NCBI GenBank assembly: GCA_947459185.1
Contig: CANHCU010000033.1
Coordinates: 1 to 33,554, forward strand
Direction: 5' to 3'
Origin: Planctomycetaceae bacterium
GTDB taxonomy: Bacteria > Planctomycetota > Planctomycetia > Pirellulales > UBA1268
DNA length: 33,554 bases
Translations under genes and position numbers: made by a program
Shown here: one piece after another, positions 8,723-19,193 of the stretch
How the letters are laid out: the number at the start of each line of letters is the position of its first letter
How positions within the stretch are numbered: position 1 is the stretch's first letter
The notes under the pieces: generated by a model
The model's input: the letters and a program-made list of their open reading frames with translations, nothing else
What the model was told of the DNA's origin: nothing
Databases searched by the model: none

Positions 8723-9775
8723 CTACAGCCAGTCACCAACGGTCTGCTCGAGCCTGGCTTCGGTGGCCATGCCGCGGAGTTTGTCGAGGGCCCGCGTCTG
8801 GATCTGCCGGATCCGCTCCTTGCAGACGCCCATCGAGGCCCCCAGTTCACGGAACGTCCTCGGCGGCTGGCCGTCGAATCCGAAGCGGGCCACCACGATC
8901 TGCTGCTCCCGCGGTTCCAATTCTCCGAGGAACTTGGCGAAGAGTTCCTTGAGCAAGGCGATCTGCTCGGACGAACACTGCTCGGCGTTGGGCTCGGCGG
9001 CCGGCAGCCCCTTGAACGACTGATCGTCAGACACGAACCGCTGACGAAGTTGCCGAGCCTTGAACGACAATCGGAAGAAATGCCGCTGAATGGCATAGGT
9101 TGCATAGGTGCTGAAACGATTGCCCAGTGCGAAGCTGAACTTCTCCACCGCTCGCATCAGGGCGACGTTCCCCTCACCAACCAGTTCTTCGAACGAGTTC
9201 GTCGCATCGACGAACTTCTTGGCGATCGAGACAACGAGCCGGAGGTTTGACGTAATGATGATCGACTTCACGGTCTCTGCCTCGGTCAGCCAGCCTTCGA
9301 TCCTGTCGATCTGCCGCTGCGTTGCCCGCCGTCGGTCCAGCCGGCCGCGGACCGTGGCGGCCCGGAACTTCAGCCAGTTCATTCGCCGGAAATAAAACTG
9401 CTCCTCGTCCTTGGAGAGCAGCCTGGTTTGATAGAGGCTCGCAAGATAGGGCGTGAGACTAGCGCCCGCGGGCGACTCCGAGCGAACGCTCTGGAGCGGC
9501 ACCACGGCCTCACTCGGGGGGGCGGTTGCCAGCCGTTCGGCGTCCTTGGCGAGAAACTCTCGGCAGGGAACGTAGTCGATCACGCGATCGAAGAATTGCG
9601 CTCGCCGGTCCTGTAGCGCCGACTTCCGGGGAGCCGACTTCTTGGGGGCGGCCTTCCGGGGAGCCGACTTTCGCACTAGGGCAGCGGTTGGCCTGCGGTT
9701 TGACTTCGATGTCGAACTGCCGACCGTCGCAGGACGTCGCCGGGACTTCGAACCATGCTTGGCGAGTGCGATCAC
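8723..9775 (-). CDS. RNA polymerase sigma-70 family factor with basic N-terminal tail
   Basis: A 350-aa sigma factor. Residues 6-58 form a Lys/Arg/Ala/Pro/Ser-rich tail with repeated KSAPRK units. A region 1.2-like segment ([20 protein letters not shown], about 107-126) follows. Region 2 (about 170-250) contains [32 protein letters not shown] and the -10 recognition part [12 protein letters not shown]. Region 4 (about 295-340) has [15 protein letters not shown] and the helix-turn-helix [20 protein letters not shown]. Region 3 is short or absent. This is the group 2/3 architecture of planctomycete sigma factors. The start is GTG 9775, because GGAGG lies 5-6 nt upstream and no suitable ATG is near. 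A perfect GTCTG-A-CAGAC palindrome (9794-9804) lies in the leader. Confidence 0.9.
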   Translation of the reverse strand: MIALAKHGSKSRRRPATVGSSTSKSNRRPTAALVRKSAPRKAAPKKSAPRKSALQDRRAQFFDRVIDYVPCREFLAKDAERLATAPPSEAVVPLQSVRSESPAGASLTPYLASLYQTRLLSKDEEQFYFRRMNWLKFRAATVRGRLDRRRATQRQIDRIEGWLTEAETVKSIIITSNLRLVVSIAKKFVDATNSFEELVGEGNVALMRAVEKFSFALGNRFSTYATYAIQRHFFRLSFKARQLRQRFVSDDQSFKGLPAAEPNAEQCSSEQIALLKELFAKFLGELEPREQQIVVARFGFDGQPPRTFRELGASMGVCKERIRQIQTRALDKLRGMATEARLEQTVGDWL

Positions 9776-9793
9776 TGGGGCCTCCTGACGACA

Positions 9794-9804
9794 GTCTGAC
9801 AGAC
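9794..9804. promoter_or_regulatory. Short palindrome upstream of the sigma-factor gene
   Basis: GTCTG-A-CAGAC is a perfect 5-1-5 palindrome that begins 19 bp before the GTG start of the sigma gene. It lies in the 164-bp divergent gap shared with the prepilin-peptidase-like gene. It could be an operator, but a palindrome this short may occur by chance. Confidence 0.25.
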
Positions 9805-9939
9805 GTGCTTCCTTCCCCCCTTCAACCGCACGCGCCGAGCACTCGTAACAGGCCGTCGAATTTGTCCAGTCCGAATTTTTGCGGTTTCCGGTCCGTGGTA
9901 GTCTGGAGGAAAAGGCGCTGCCAGGATGAGGAATCCCGA

Positions 9940-11244
9940 GTGATCGACGCGGAGCCAGAGCCGGTTGCCCGGCCGGATGAACCGGAACACCATCCCGAGC
10001 AGGCTCTGCCGAGCCGTGCGACGGTCTGGGCCGTCGCGCTGGCGGCGGTGGCGGTGGCGGTGTGGTTCCCTGCCGCCGACGCCATCGCCTGGGCGGTCTC
10101 GGCAACGCCACACCGCTTCCACAGCAATGACTCAGTGGTCGACATGCTGCCTCTGGTGGGGGGGGCGGCGATCCTGGCGGTGTGGGTGTTCGTCTTTTGG
10201 TCGCTGATCGGCAGTTTTTTGAATGTCGTGGTGTACCGGCTGCCGCTGGGTGAGTCGGTCGTGCATGGCGGCTCCCGCTGCCCGCGGTGCGACACCCCGA
10301 TCAAGTGGCACGACAACCTGCCGGTGGTGGGCTGGCTGTTGCTGAACGGACGCTGCCGATCCTGCCAGTTGCCGATCGCGGCCCGCTATCCGGTCGTCGA
10401 GGCGATCTGCGCCGGCTTTGGTACAGCGATTTACTTCCGCGAACTGCTCTCGGGCGGTGCGAATCTGCCGCAGCGGGCTCCAGACCTTCTGCACGGCGGT
10501 GTGCTCATGCTGTTTCCCAATCCCTCCCCCGATCTTCTCGGACTCTCTCTCTATCACTGCGGCATGCTCTGTATCCTGCTGGTCTGGGGACTGATCGCCT
10601 GGGATCGCCATCCTCTTCCGGGTCGGCACGTGGTGGCCGTGCTCCTTGTGGCCATCCTCCTGCCAAGTCTGTTTCCGTCCCTGCATCCCCTGCCGCTGGG
10701 CCTCGACGCCGGCGAGAGTCGCACGGCCGACGATTGGCTCGTCAACGGGCTGGCGGTCTCAGTGGTCGGCGGCCTTGCCGGTTTCTGCTCTGGACAGTTC
10801 CTCCACCTGCTGCTCAACCGCCTCCTGCGTGGCGATGCCGCAGGCCGCTGCGGTCTGCCACTGCTACCCACCTGCTCAATGGGCGTCGGCCTGGCGCTGG
10901 TGGGCATCGTGCTTGGCTGGCAGGGCATGCTCGGCACGGTGATCCTGCTGCTTCTCGCGTGTCTCGTCCAGATCCTGATCTGGTCGGCCGTAATGGCCTG
11001 GCCGTCGATGCCGCTCGAACTGCTCCTCGTACCGGCGACCTTCATCCATCTCTGTGTCTGGCGGCAGTTGGTGACGAGTCTGGCTCCCTGGTGGCCGGGT
11101 TCGCCGACGCTAGCCTGTCTGGCCCCGCCTTCGGCCCTCCTGCTCCTGGTGTCGCTGGCTTTGCTGGTGATCGCGCCCGCCGTGGGCCAATCCCAGCCAC
11201 CGGTTGACGCCGATCCCAATCGTCGCGGCAACCAGCCCGCCTAA
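9940..11244 (+). CDS. Prepilin peptidase-like membrane protein with degenerate catalytic site
   Basis: A 434-aa multi-pass membrane protein homologous to type IV prepilin leader peptidase/N-methyltransferase (PilD, peptidase A24). The N-terminal DiS_P_DiS domain is clear: [17 protein letters not shown], then two zinc-knuckle pairs C114-x2-C117 and C139-x2-C142 framing [18 protein letters not shown], then ARYPVVEAI. The peptidase half looks degraded. D222 in AWDRHPLPG may be the first Asp, but the GxGD box is replaced by GVGL (315-318) before LVGIVLGWQ, so the second catalytic Asp is missing. A polar N-terminal extension and an extra membrane helix precede the domain. The start is GTG 9940, with GAGGAA 6 nt upstream. 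No pilin genes are adjacent. It may be a non-proteolytic relative or a member with relocated residues. Confidence 0.8.
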   Translation: MIDAEPEPVARPDEPEHHPEQALPSRATVWAVALAAVAVAVWFPAADAIAWAVSATPHRFHSNDSVVDMLPLVGGAAILAVWVFVFWSLIGSFLNVVVYRLPLGESVVHGGSRCPRCDTPIKWHDNLPVVGWLLLNGRCRSCQLPIAARYPVVEAICAGFGTAIYFRELLSGGANLPQRAPDLLHGGVLMLFPNPSPDLLGLSLYHCGMLCILLVWGLIAWDRHPLPGRHVVAVLLVAILLPSLFPSLHPLPLGLDAGESRTADDWLVNGLAVSVVGGLAGFCSGQFLHLLLNRLLRGDAAGRCGLPLLPTCSMGVGLALVGIVLGWQGMLGTVILLLLACLVQILIWSAVMAWPSMPLELLLVPATFIHLCVWRQLVTSLAPWWPGSPTLACLAPPSALLLLVSLALLVIAPAVGQSQPPVDADPNRRGNQPA

Positions 11245-11262
11245 CCCCATCGCAGTCCTTCC

Positions 11263-12831
11263 ATGCCCCGCCGTCTCGTCCTTGTGCTTGGCGACCAACT
11301 CGATCGCAAGAGCGCCGCCTTCGACGGCTTCGATCGCACGAGCGATTCCGTCTGGATGGCCGAAGTGGCCGAGGAATCGACCCATGTCTGGACGCACAAG
11401 GCCAGGATTGCCGTCTTCCTCTCGGCCATGCGGCACTTCCGCCTCGCCCTCACCGCCGCCGGCATCGACGTCGACTACACGGAGTTGACCGCAGACGCAC
11501 GAGACGGAGAGTCGGGAGGCAAGTCCAGCACGCTCGCTGACGTGTTGCTGCAGAGCCTCGTCCGGGCGAAGGCCACCGGTCGGACCCCAGACACCATGAT
11601 CGTCGTCGAACCGGGCGAATGGCGGGTGAGGCTGGCCCTCGAGACAGCCGCCCGGCAGGCAGGCATCCCCTTGGAAATTCGTCCGGACAGGCACTTCTTC
11701 TCGTCGCGGGAGGAATTCGCGGAGCACGCCCGGGGCCGCAAGCAACTGCGGCTCGAATATTTCTACCGGCCTCTCCGCGAGCGGCATGCGGTACTCATGG
11801 ACGACGGCGAGCCCGCCGGCGGCCAGTGGAACTTCGACGCGGAGAACCGCGGCTCGTTTCCCAAGAGCGGCCCCACGCCCGGCCCGGGCCGGCTCCCCGC
11901 GCCGAGATCGTTTCCACCCGACGCCATCACTCGCGACGTGATCGCACTGGTCAACGCCCGCTTCGCCAGCCATCCCGGCAGCCTCGACGCCTTCGACTGG
12001 CCGGTGACGCCCGACGACGCCCAGGCGGCACTCGACGATTTCCTCACGCACAGGCTCGCCAACTTCGGGAAGTATCAGGACGCGATCTGGACCGGCGAGC
12101 CGTGGCTCTACCACGCCCGCCTCTCGCAGGCGATGAACATGAAGCTGCTCGACCCCCGCGACGTGGTCGCCGGCGCCGAGCGGATGTGGCGGCAGGGAAA
12201 AGCGCCGCTGGAGGCCACCGAGGGTTTTATCCGGCAGGTGCTCGGCTGGCGGGAGTATGTCCGCGGCGTCTACTGGCACTTCATGCCGGAGTACGAGCAG
12301 CGGAACGCGCTCGGCGCCGATCTGCCATTGCCACACTTCTATTGGACGGCCGAGACCGAGATGAACTGCCTGAAGGACGCGCTCGCACAGACGCTCCGCC
12401 ACGGTTACGCCCACCACATCCAGCGGCTGATGGTGACGGGGCTCTTTGCGATGCTCCTCGGCGTGAAGCCGCAGGATGTGCACCGTTGGTACCTTGCGGT
12501 CTACGTCGATGCCGTCGAGTGGGTGGAGCTTCCCAACACGCTCGGCATGAGCCAGTTCGCCGACGGCGGCGTGATGGCCTCCAAGCCCTACTGCGCTTCG
12601 GGGGCCTACATCGACCGCATGAGCAACGCCTGCGGTGGCTGTCGGTTCAATCCGAAGCTGGCCACCGGCCCCGACGCCTGCCCGTTCACGACGCTCTACT
12701 GGGACTTCCTCGCCCGCCACGAGAAGCTGCTCAAAAAGAATCCGCGGATGGCGATGCAGCTGAAGAACCTCGCCCGCAAAGACGCCGCCGAACTCCGCAG
12801 CATCCACCGCCAGGCGGATGGGCTGCGATAA
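11263..12831 (+). CDS. FeS-BCP type photolyase/cryptochrome (PhrB-like)
   Basis: A 522-aa deoxyribodipyrimidine photolyase-related protein of the iron-sulfur bacterial cryptochrome/photolyase class; Agrobacterium PhrB is a (6-4) photolyase. The N-terminal Rossmann-like domain opens with [12 protein letters not shown]. The helical FAD domain contains [18 protein letters not shown] and [15 protein letters not shown]. Four cysteines fit the 4Fe-4S ligands: C369, C457, C460 and C473. Their spacings (88, 2 and 12 residues between) match the recalled PhrB set C350, C438, C441, C454. C444 is an extra cysteine. The start ATG 11263 is 18 bp after the upstream stop. The DNA lesion repaired (CPD or 6-4) cannot be told from the sequence. 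No ribosome binding site is evident, so translation may be coupled to the upstream gene. Confidence 0.92.
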   Translation: MPRRLVLVLGDQLDRKSAAFDGFDRTSDSVWMAEVAEESTHVWTHKARIAVFLSAMRHFRLALTAAGIDVDYTELTADARDGESGGKSSTLADVLLQSLVRAKATGRTPDTMIVVEPGEWRVRLALETAARQAGIPLEIRPDRHFFSSREEFAEHARGRKQLRLEYFYRPLRERHAVLMDDGEPAGGQWNFDAENRGSFPKSGPTPGPGRLPAPRSFPPDAITRDVIALVNARFASHPGSLDAFDWPVTPDDAQAALDDFLTHRLANFGKYQDAIWTGEPWLYHARLSQAMNMKLLDPRDVVAGAERMWRQGKAPLEATEGFIRQVLGWREYVRGVYWHFMPEYEQRNALGADLPLPHFYWTAETEMNCLKDALAQTLRHGYAHHIQRLMVTGLFAMLLGVKPQDVHRWYLAVYVDAVEWVELPNTLGMSQFADGGVMASKPYCASGAYIDRMSNACGGCRFNPKLATGPDACPFTTLYWDFLARHEKLLKKNPRMAMQLKNLARKDAAELRSIHRQADGLR

Positions 12832-12840
12832 CGCGACCCA

Positions 12841-13015
12841 TCGGCATCCTGCCAGTGCCTCATGGGTGTTGCGGAATCCGTGAGGGGCTGCCCATGCCCC
12901 GGGAGCCGGCGTTGCTGACCAGCGCAGGCAGGATGCCGAAGCGCAGTCAGCATCGATCGAGTGGAGGCCAGGATGGCCGGAGCGAACGTCCGGCTCTCAG
13001 GGCATGGGCAGCCCC
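12841..13015. repeat. Inverted-repeat element before cysD (MITE-like or structured leader)
   Basis: Within the 323-bp gap between the photolyase gene and cysD, a 26-nt arm at 12884-12909 is mirrored at 12990-13015. GGGGCTGCCCATGCCC pairs with GGGCATGGGCAGCCCC (16 bp), a 3x3 internal loop follows, and then GAGCCGG pairs with CCGGCTC (7 bp). Inside lie the small hairpins GGCCA/TGGCC (12966-12978) and CCGGA/TCCGG (12977-12993). A further perfect 13-bp pair, TCGGCATCCTGCC at 12841-12853 and its complement at 12927-12939, crosses the main stem and makes a pseudoknot-like order. The rest of the gap (13016-13154) shows no gene or clear signal. It could be a miniature inverted-repeat transposable element or a cis-acting RNA for cysDNC. 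Confidence 0.65.
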
Positions 13016-13154
13016 GAACCGCCGCCGAGCGAGCGAAGCGTATCCGGGAAGCCCGCCCGGGAGGCTCGATCTCCGGAAAAGCCTGCAATTGCCGCGGGCC
13101 CATGGGTTTCCTACAGTAGTGCGGAGCAATCGACGTTTGCACCCCATGGTCACC

Positions 13155-14066
13155 ATGTCGTCCTACAACCTCACCCACCTCCGCCAGCTCGAAGCCGAAA
13201 GCATCCACATCATCCGCGAGGTGATGGCCGAGTTTGAAAATCCGGTGATGCTCTACTCCATCGGCAAGGATTCGGCGGTGATGGTCCGCCTCGCCGAGAA
13301 GGCGTTCTATCCGGCCAAGCCTCCCTTCCCGCTGCTCCACATCGATACGACCTGGAAGTTCCGCGAGATGTACAAGCTCCGCGACGAATACGTCGCCAAG
13401 GAGCTGGGCTTCAAGCTGCTCGTGCACGTCAACGAGGAAGGTCGCGCCCAGGGCATCAACCCGATCACGCACGGCAGCAAGGTGCACACCGACATCATGA
13501 AGACGCAGGCGCTACGGCAGGCGCTCGACAAATACCGGTTCGACGCCGCCTTCGGTGGGGCTCGCCGCGACGAGGAGAAATCCCGCGCGAAGGAACGGGT
13601 ATTTTCCTTCCGCGATGAGTTCCACCGCTGGGATCCCAAGAACCAGCGGCCCGAACTCTGGAACCTCTACAACACGAAGGTTCGCAAGGGGGAGAGTATC
13701 CGCGTGTTTCCCCTCTCCAACTGGACCGAGCTCGACGTCTGGCAATACATCCACCTGGAGCAGATTCCGATCGTGCCGCTCTACTTCGCGGCCGAGCGGC
13801 CGATCGTCTGGCGGGACGGCGTGATGATCATGGTCGATGACGACCGGCTGCCGATGAAGCCCGGTGAACAGCCCGAGATGCGGCGGGTGCGGTTCCGCAC
13901 ACTCGGCTGCTATCCGTTGAGCGGGGCGGTTGATTCCCAGGCCACCACGCTGCCCGAGATCATCCAGGAGATGCTGCTGACCACGTTCTCCGAACGGCAG
14001 GGCCGGCTGATCGACTCCGACGAGGCCGGCAGCATGGAGAAGAAGAAGAAAGAGGGCTACTTCTAA
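13155..14066 (+). CDS. cysD: Sulfate adenylyltransferase subunit 2 (CysD)
   Basis: The small, catalytic subunit of ATP sulfurylase, which with CysN forms adenosine 5'-phosphosulfate from sulfate and ATP (assimilation, cytoplasm). The 303-aa length matches E. coli CysD (302). The N-terminus [22 protein letters not shown] is the family hallmark. The PP-loop SIGKDSAVM is at 35-43. Other blocks are [60 protein letters not shown] (read in parts) and [13 protein letters not shown] 13155 gives the family-like start [12 protein letters not shown] 13146 would add three residues. The stop is 3 bp before cysNC, so the pair is co-transcribed. A large inverted-repeat element lies upstream. Confidence 0.97.
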   Translation: MSSYNLTHLRQLEAESIHIIREVMAEFENPVMLYSIGKDSAVMVRLAEKAFYPAKPPFPLLHIDTTWKFREMYKLRDEYVAKELGFKLLVHVNEEGRAQGINPITHGSKVHTDIMKTQALRQALDKYRFDAAFGGARRDEEKSRAKERVFSFRDEFHRWDPKNQRPELWNLYNTKVRKGESIRVFPLSNWTELDVWQYIHLEQIPIVPLYFAAERPIVWRDGVMIMVDDDRLPMKPGEQPEMRRVRFRTLGCYPLSGAVDSQATTLPEIIQEMLLTTFSERQGRLIDSDEAGSMEKKKKEGYF

Positions 14067-14069
14067 GCC

Positions 14070-16004
14070 ATGTCCCATCAGTCCTCCCTGATCGCCTCCG
14101 ACATCAACGCCTACCTCGCGCAGCATGAGCGCAAGGAGCTGCTGCGGTTCATCACCTGCGGCAGCGTCGACGACGGTAAGAGCACGCTCATCGGCCGGCT
14201 CTTCTACGAGTCGAAGATGATCTACGAGGACCAACTCGCCGCGATCCGCAAGGACACCTCGCGGTATGGCACCACTGGCGAAGATGTCGATCTCGCACTC
14301 TTCACCGACGGGCTGGAAGACGAGCGGCAGCAGGGGATCACGATCGACGTCGCCTACCGCTATTTCTCGACCGACCGGCGGAAGTTCATCATCGCCGACA
14401 CCCCGGGCCACGAGCAGTACACGCGAAACATGGCGACCGGGGCATCGACCGCCGACCTGGCCATCATCCTGGTCGATGCGCGGCACGGCGTGCTCCCGCA
14501 GACGAAGCGGCACAGCTTCATCGTGTCGCTTCTGGGGATCAGGCACATCGTCGTCGCCATCAACAAGATGGACATCGTGGGCTACGACCAGGCGGTGTTC
14601 GAGAAGATCAAGGCCGACTACATCGACTTTGCCTCGAGGCTGGATCTCCCTGACGTCCACTTCATGCCGATCTCGGCGCTGAAGGGCGACAACGTCGTCA
14701 CCAACAGCCCGAACATGCCGTGGCACACCGGCAGCCCGTTGATGACGCTTTTGGAGACGGTCTACATCGGCTCCGACCGCAACCTCGAGGACTTCCGCTT
14801 TCCGGTGCAGGTGGTGCTCCGGCCCAACCTCGACTACCGCGGCTTCGCGGGCACGATCGCCTCGGGCATCATCCGCCGTGGGGACGAGGTGATGTCGCTC
14901 CCATCCCGCAAAAAGAGCCGCGTGAAGTCGATCGTGACGTTCGACGGCGAACTCGAAGAGGCCTTCGCCCCCCAGTCGGTCACGCTGACCCTCGAGGACG
15001 AGATCGATTCGAGCCGCGGCGACATGCTCGTGCGGCCGGGCAACGTGCCGAAGGTCGATCAGCGGTTCGAGGCGATGGTCGTCTGGATGGCCGAGGAGCC
15101 GCTGGTGCCTGGCCGGCAATACCTCTTCAAGCAGACGAGCAAGGTCGTTCCCGGCGCGGTGAGCACGCTCCGCTATCGCATCGACATCAACACGCTCCAC
15201 AGCCAGCCAGCCCCGACGCTGGCGCTCAACGAGATCGGCCGCTGCACGGTCACGCTCACGAGCCCCATCGCCCACGACACCTACCGCCGCAACCGCACGA
15301 CCGGCGGCTTCATCATGATCGACCGCCTCACGAGTGCCACGGTCGCGGCGGGCATGATCCTCGACCGCGAGGCGGAGGGCGCCGCCGCAGACCATTGGGA
15401 CGACTCGGCGGCGGCCGAACACCTTCATGCCGAGCAGAGCGGCGTGACGGTGGCCGAACGGGAGGCGCGGTTCGGCCAGAAGCCCGCCACGATCCTGCTC
15501 ACCGGCCTGACGGGGTCGGGCAAGTCAACGCTCGCCAAGGCTCTCGAAAGAAAACTCTTCGACATGGGCCGCGGCGTGGTCGTGCTCGATGGCCAAAACA
15601 TGCGACTGGGCATCAGCAAGGATCTCGGCTTCACCGCCGCCGATCGCAGCGAGAACCTGCGCCGCAGTGTCGAGGTGGCACGGCTCTTCAACGACGCCGG
15701 CATGCTCTGCATTGCCGCCTTCGTGGCGCCCGACGACGCGGTCCGCCGGAAAGCGGCCGACCGGGTCGGCAGCGACCGGTTTCTCGTGGTGCATCTGTCG
15801 GCGCCGGTCGAGGTCTGCCGCACTCGCGACACCGAGGGCCACTATCGTCTTGCCGATGAGGGCGAACTGGCCAACTTCCCGGGTGTGTCCGCGGCGTATG
15901 AAGAGCCCGCCGATCCAGACCTCGTGCTGCCGACTCATGAATGGCCGGTGGGCCGCTGCGTGGATGCGGTCGTGAAACTCCTCGAGTCCCGGGGCATGAT
16001 TTGA
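14070..16004 (+). CDS. cysNC: Bifunctional sulfate adenylyltransferase subunit 1/adenylylsulfate kinase (CysNC)
   Basis: A 644-aa fusion. The N-terminal CysN GTPase (about 1-440) drives APS formation, and the C-terminal CysC kinase (about 460-644) turns APS into PAPS. CysN motifs: G1 GSVDDGKST (31-39), G3 DTPGHEQY (110-117), G4 NKMD (165-168). CysC has P-loop [10 protein letters not shown] (478-487), [16 protein letters not shown] and ADRSENLRR. Two CysC positions are unusual. The canonical DGDN is DGQN (Q509), and the usual phosphoryl-Ser of FISP is Ala553 in FVAP. The fusion is a common bacterial arrangement. The gene follows cysD by 3 bp, and its stop overlaps the mogA ATG by one base (TGATG, 16002-16006). 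Confidence 0.96.
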   Translation: MSHQSSLIASDINAYLAQHERKELLRFITCGSVDDGKSTLIGRLFYESKMIYEDQLAAIRKDTSRYGTTGEDVDLALFTDGLEDERQQGITIDVAYRYFSTDRRKFIIADTPGHEQYTRNMATGASTADLAIILVDARHGVLPQTKRHSFIVSLLGIRHIVVAINKMDIVGYDQAVFEKIKADYIDFASRLDLPDVHFMPISALKGDNVVTNSPNMPWHTGSPLMTLLETVYIGSDRNLEDFRFPVQVVLRPNLDYRGFAGTIASGIIRRGDEVMSLPSRKKSRVKSIVTFDGELEEAFAPQSVTLTLEDEIDSSRGDMLVRPGNVPKVDQRFEAMVVWMAEEPLVPGRQYLFKQTSKVVPGAVSTLRYRIDINTLHSQPAPTLALNEIGRCTVTLTSPIAHDTYRRNRTTGGFIMIDRLTSATVAAGMILDREAEGAAADHWDDSAAAEHLHAEQSGVTVAEREARFGQKPATILLTGLTGSGKSTLAKALERKLFDMGRGVVVLDGQNMRLGISKDLGFTAADRSENLRRSVEVARLFNDAGMLCIAAFVAPDDAVRRKAADRVGSDRFLVVHLSAPVEVCRTRDTEGHYRLADEGELANFPGVSAAYEEPADPDLVLPTHEWPVGRCVDAVVKLLESRGMI

Positions 16005-16543
16005 TGCCCGCCCTGATCGGGATCCTCACCGTCTCCGATCGGGCCAGCCGGGGCGAGTATGCGGACGAGGGCGGCCCCGCCATCCGCGGCTATCTGGCCG
16101 AGGTGCTGGCGTCACCGTGGGAGCCGCGGGAGCGGATCGTGCCGGATGATCGCGACACCATCGCCACGGCCATCAACTCCTTGGCGGAGGACGGCTGCTG
16201 CCTCATCGTGACGACCGGTGGCACCGGGCCGGCTCCGCGCGACGTGACCCCTGAGGCCACCGAAAAAGTCTGCACGAAGATGCTCCCAGGGTTTGGTGAA
16301 CGGATGCGGCAGGTGTCGCTGCAACACGTGCCGACGGCGATCCTCTCGCGGCAGACGGCGGGCATCTGCGGCGGGGCGCTGGTCGTCAACCTGCCGGGGC
16401 GGCCCAAGAGCATCCGCGAGTGCCTCGAGGCTGTGTTCCCTGCCATCCCCTACTGCATCGATCTTATCCACACCGGCCAGGCATCCCCGCCGCGGCTCGA
16501 CACGAAGCCCGAGCGGCTCGTGGCCTTCCGGCCGAAGACGTGA
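16004..16543 (+). CDS. mogA: Molybdopterin adenylyltransferase (MogA/MoaB family)
   Basis: A 179-aa MoCF-biosynthesis-fold protein that adenylylates molybdopterin before molybdenum insertion. The N-terminus is IGILTVSDRASRGEYADEGGPAI. The substrate-binding loop is TTGGTGPAPRDVTPEAT, and GALVVNLPGRPKSIRECLEAVFPAIPYCIDLI is the C-terminal family block (read in parts). PAPRDVTPE resembles MogA more than MoaB, but the two are hard to separate without an alignment. ATG 16004 overlaps the cysNC stop by one base, which shows translational coupling; a joint sulfur-molybdenum operon is odd but may be opportunistic. The C-terminus is extended by RLDTKPERLVAFRPKT. The gene ends at a convergent junction holding a repeat hairpin. 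Confidence 0.9.
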   Translation: MPALIGILTVSDRASRGEYADEGGPAIRGYLAEVLASPWEPRERIVPDDRDTIATAINSLAEDGCCLIVTTGGTGPAPRDVTPEATEKVCTKMLPGFGERMRQVSLQHVPTAILSRQTAGICGGALVVNLPGRPKSIRECLEAVFPAIPYCIDLIHTGQASPPRLDTKPERLVAFRPKT

Positions 16544-16578
16544 CGAGGCCGAGCCAGGCGTCACACCACTTTCCGGGC

Positions 16579-16648
16579 GATCCCCCGGCTTACGCCGGGG
16601 GCTTGTATGGGGCAGCTGATACAAGCCCTGAGCGCAAGCGACGGGATC
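16579..16648. repeat. Hairpin repeat, GGCTTGTATG family, at the mogA/hemB convergent junction
   Basis: A 70-bp unit bounded by GATC on both sides. It contains a perfect GC hairpin CCCCCGGC-TTAC-GCCGGGGG (16582-16601). The arm GGGGGCTTGTAT follows and pairs with ATACAAGCCC in the second half, which ends TGAGCGCAAGCGACGGGATC. The same unit occurs at 27607-27677, 29715-29784 and 29797-29866. No T-tract follows the GC hairpin, so simple intrinsic termination is not obvious. The rest of the 128-bp gap shows nothing. Confidence 0.8.
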
Positions 16649-16671
16649 TGTCTCGATACCCCACGCTGCCA

Positions 16672-17718
<1,047 letters not shown>

Positions 17719-17744
<26 letters not shown>

Positions 17745-18243
17745 GCACGGCCGACTCGAGCGCCAGGCCAAGCTCGCCTGCATCACCCGTCAGAGTGGCC
17801 ACGGCGCACGATTCATCGGTCTCCCAGACGGCTACTCTGCGGGCCATCACGCCGAGATCACCAAGCACACCTGGAGCCACGACCTCCAGCAGATAACGGG
17901 CCATGTTCTCGGCGGTCGGGTTGTAGGGCATCACGAAATACTTGGTCGGCTCGACCATCCGGATCGCCGCCAGGGCGTTGGCATCATCCTCGAAGATCAG
18001 AAAGGAATGGTCCCAGTTGGCGTCGAGCCAGGAGAGCATCCGCTGCTTGATGAGCGAAAAATCGACGATCCGGCCGACACTATCGACCTCGACCCCGCCG
18101 CCCGCGGCCACCACCTCGACATCGACCCTGTAATTGTGGCCATGGAAAAAGGCGCACTTGCTCTCGTGGCGATAGAGACGGTGGCCGGCACAGAACTTGA
18201 GCTGCCGGATCAATGAGAGCTGGGTGACGGCGGGATCGTGCAC
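17719..18243 (-). CDS. queD: 6-pyruvoyl-tetrahydropterin synthase/QueD family protein
   Basis: A 174-aa T-fold protein of the PTPS/QueD family. QueD makes 6-carboxy-5,6,7,8-tetrahydropterin from dihydroneopterin triphosphate for queuosine. The active site is visible: Zn ligands H21 (CAGHRL), H34 and H36 (FFHGHNY), and the catalytic Cys C30 in KCAFFHGH, which has the C-x3-HGH spacing of QueD. Further blocks are VDFSLIKQRMLSWLDANWDHSFLI (read in parts) and PTAENMARYLLE, followed by a Glu-containing VWETDES. It is longer than E. coli QueD (about 120 aa) because of loops and a C-terminal tail, part of which is encoded by the 16-bp tandem array. The specific reaction (QueD versus other PTPS) is uncertain; no queC, queE or queF is nearby. 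It starts 45 bp after the TatD-like gene. Confidence 0.85.
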
Positions 18244-18288
18244 GGCGCGACTCCTGGGCTACTTCTGGAAGAGGATCTGGAGAGACGG

Positions 18289-19131
18289 TCAGGCGGAGAC
18301 CGGTTCGCGGGAGAGCGTCTCCACCCGGATCGGCTGAATGTCGAACTTGGGATTCTGGCCGAGAAAACGGCAGGGATTGTTGTGAAAGACTTCGATCGCC
18401 TCCTGCAGCGAGTGGCCGCGCCGGCGGTATTCGAGGATGCACTCCTGCAGCGTGAAGGGATCGCTCGGTCCCCAGTCGGCCGAGGAGTTCACGAGGATGC
18501 GGTTGGTGCCGTATTTTTCGAGCATATCGACGGCCCGCTTCGGCGAGCACTTGGTGATGGGATAGAGCGTGAAGCCCACCCAGTATCCCGCGTCGAGGCA
18601 GGGACGGATCGTCTGCTCCTCGACGTGGTCGATCCAGATCCGCTCCCGGTCCACGTTCATGCCGGCCAGTACCTCGAGCACCCGCTTCGTGCCATGGGCC
18701 TTGTCGGCCAGATGCGGCGTGTGGATGAGCACGAGCTGCCCGTGCTTCATCGCGATGTCCACGTGGGCCTCGAGCGAATCGCACTCGTTTTTCGTCGATT
18801 TGTGCAGGCCGGTCTCGCCGACCCCGAGCACGGTTGGCTTCGCGAAGAACTCGGGGAAGTGCTTGAGCACCTCGCGGGTGAGCGTCGGGTTCTCGGCCTC
18901 CTTCGGATTCACCGCCACCCAGGAAAAGTGGCGGATGCCATACTGCGCCGCGCGGGTCGGCTCGAACTCGCTGATCTGCCGGAAGTAGTCGATGAATGTC
19001 TCCGGATACAAGCGGTCAAACCCGGCCCAGAATGCCGGCTCCGCAACTGCCACGACGCCACTCATCGCCATCCGCTCGTAGTCCTGCGCCGTGCGGGCGA
19101 TGGCGTGGTAGTGGGGCTGGATGATCTGCAT
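18289..19131 (-). CDS. TatD-like metal-dependent hydrolase
   Basis: A 280-aa amidohydrolase-fold (TIM barrel) protein. Candidate metal ligands occur in TatD order: H7 and H9 (PHYH), E106 (LGVGETGLH), H137 (LIHTPH), H169 (IWIDHVEE) and D219 (NSSADWG). TatD enzymes are usually DNases or unspecified phosphoesterases, but this sequence differs from classic TatD (opening QPHYHAIARTAQDYERMAMSG). It looks like the branch found in planctomycetes and, more distantly, EboB-type proteins; I see no other ebo genes here. The substrate is therefore unknown. It sits between a small helical protein (62 bp upstream) and queD (45 bp downstream) on the same strand, implying an operon. Confidence 0.85.
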   Translation of the reverse strand: MQIIQPHYHAIARTAQDYERMAMSGVVAVAEPAFWAGFDRLYPETFIDYFRQISEFEPTRAAQYGIRHFSWVAVNPKEAENPTLTREVLKHFPEFFAKPTVLGVGETGLHKSTKNECDSLEAHVDIAMKHGQLVLIHTPHLADKAHGTKRVLEVLAGMNVDRERIWIDHVEEQTIRPCLDAGYWVGFTLYPITKCSPKRAVDMLEKYGTNRILVNSSADWGPSDPFTLQECILEYRRRGHSLQEAIEVFHNNPCRFLGQNPKFDIQPIRVETLSREPVSA

Positions 19132-19193
19132 GGTGGTGCTGCTCCTCTCAAAATGTGAGGCGTTGAAGAATGTGAAGCGTTCGCGCGGGCGTT

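Noticed and set aside
7355-9250. Very long open frame on the plus strand
   Set aside because: It is antisense to the well-supported transporter and sigma-factor genes; such shadows are common at this GC content and it shows no family motifs.
16582-16601. GC hairpin as an intrinsic terminator
   Set aside because: The stem is perfect but no T-tract follows on either strand; a role in termination would need another mechanism.
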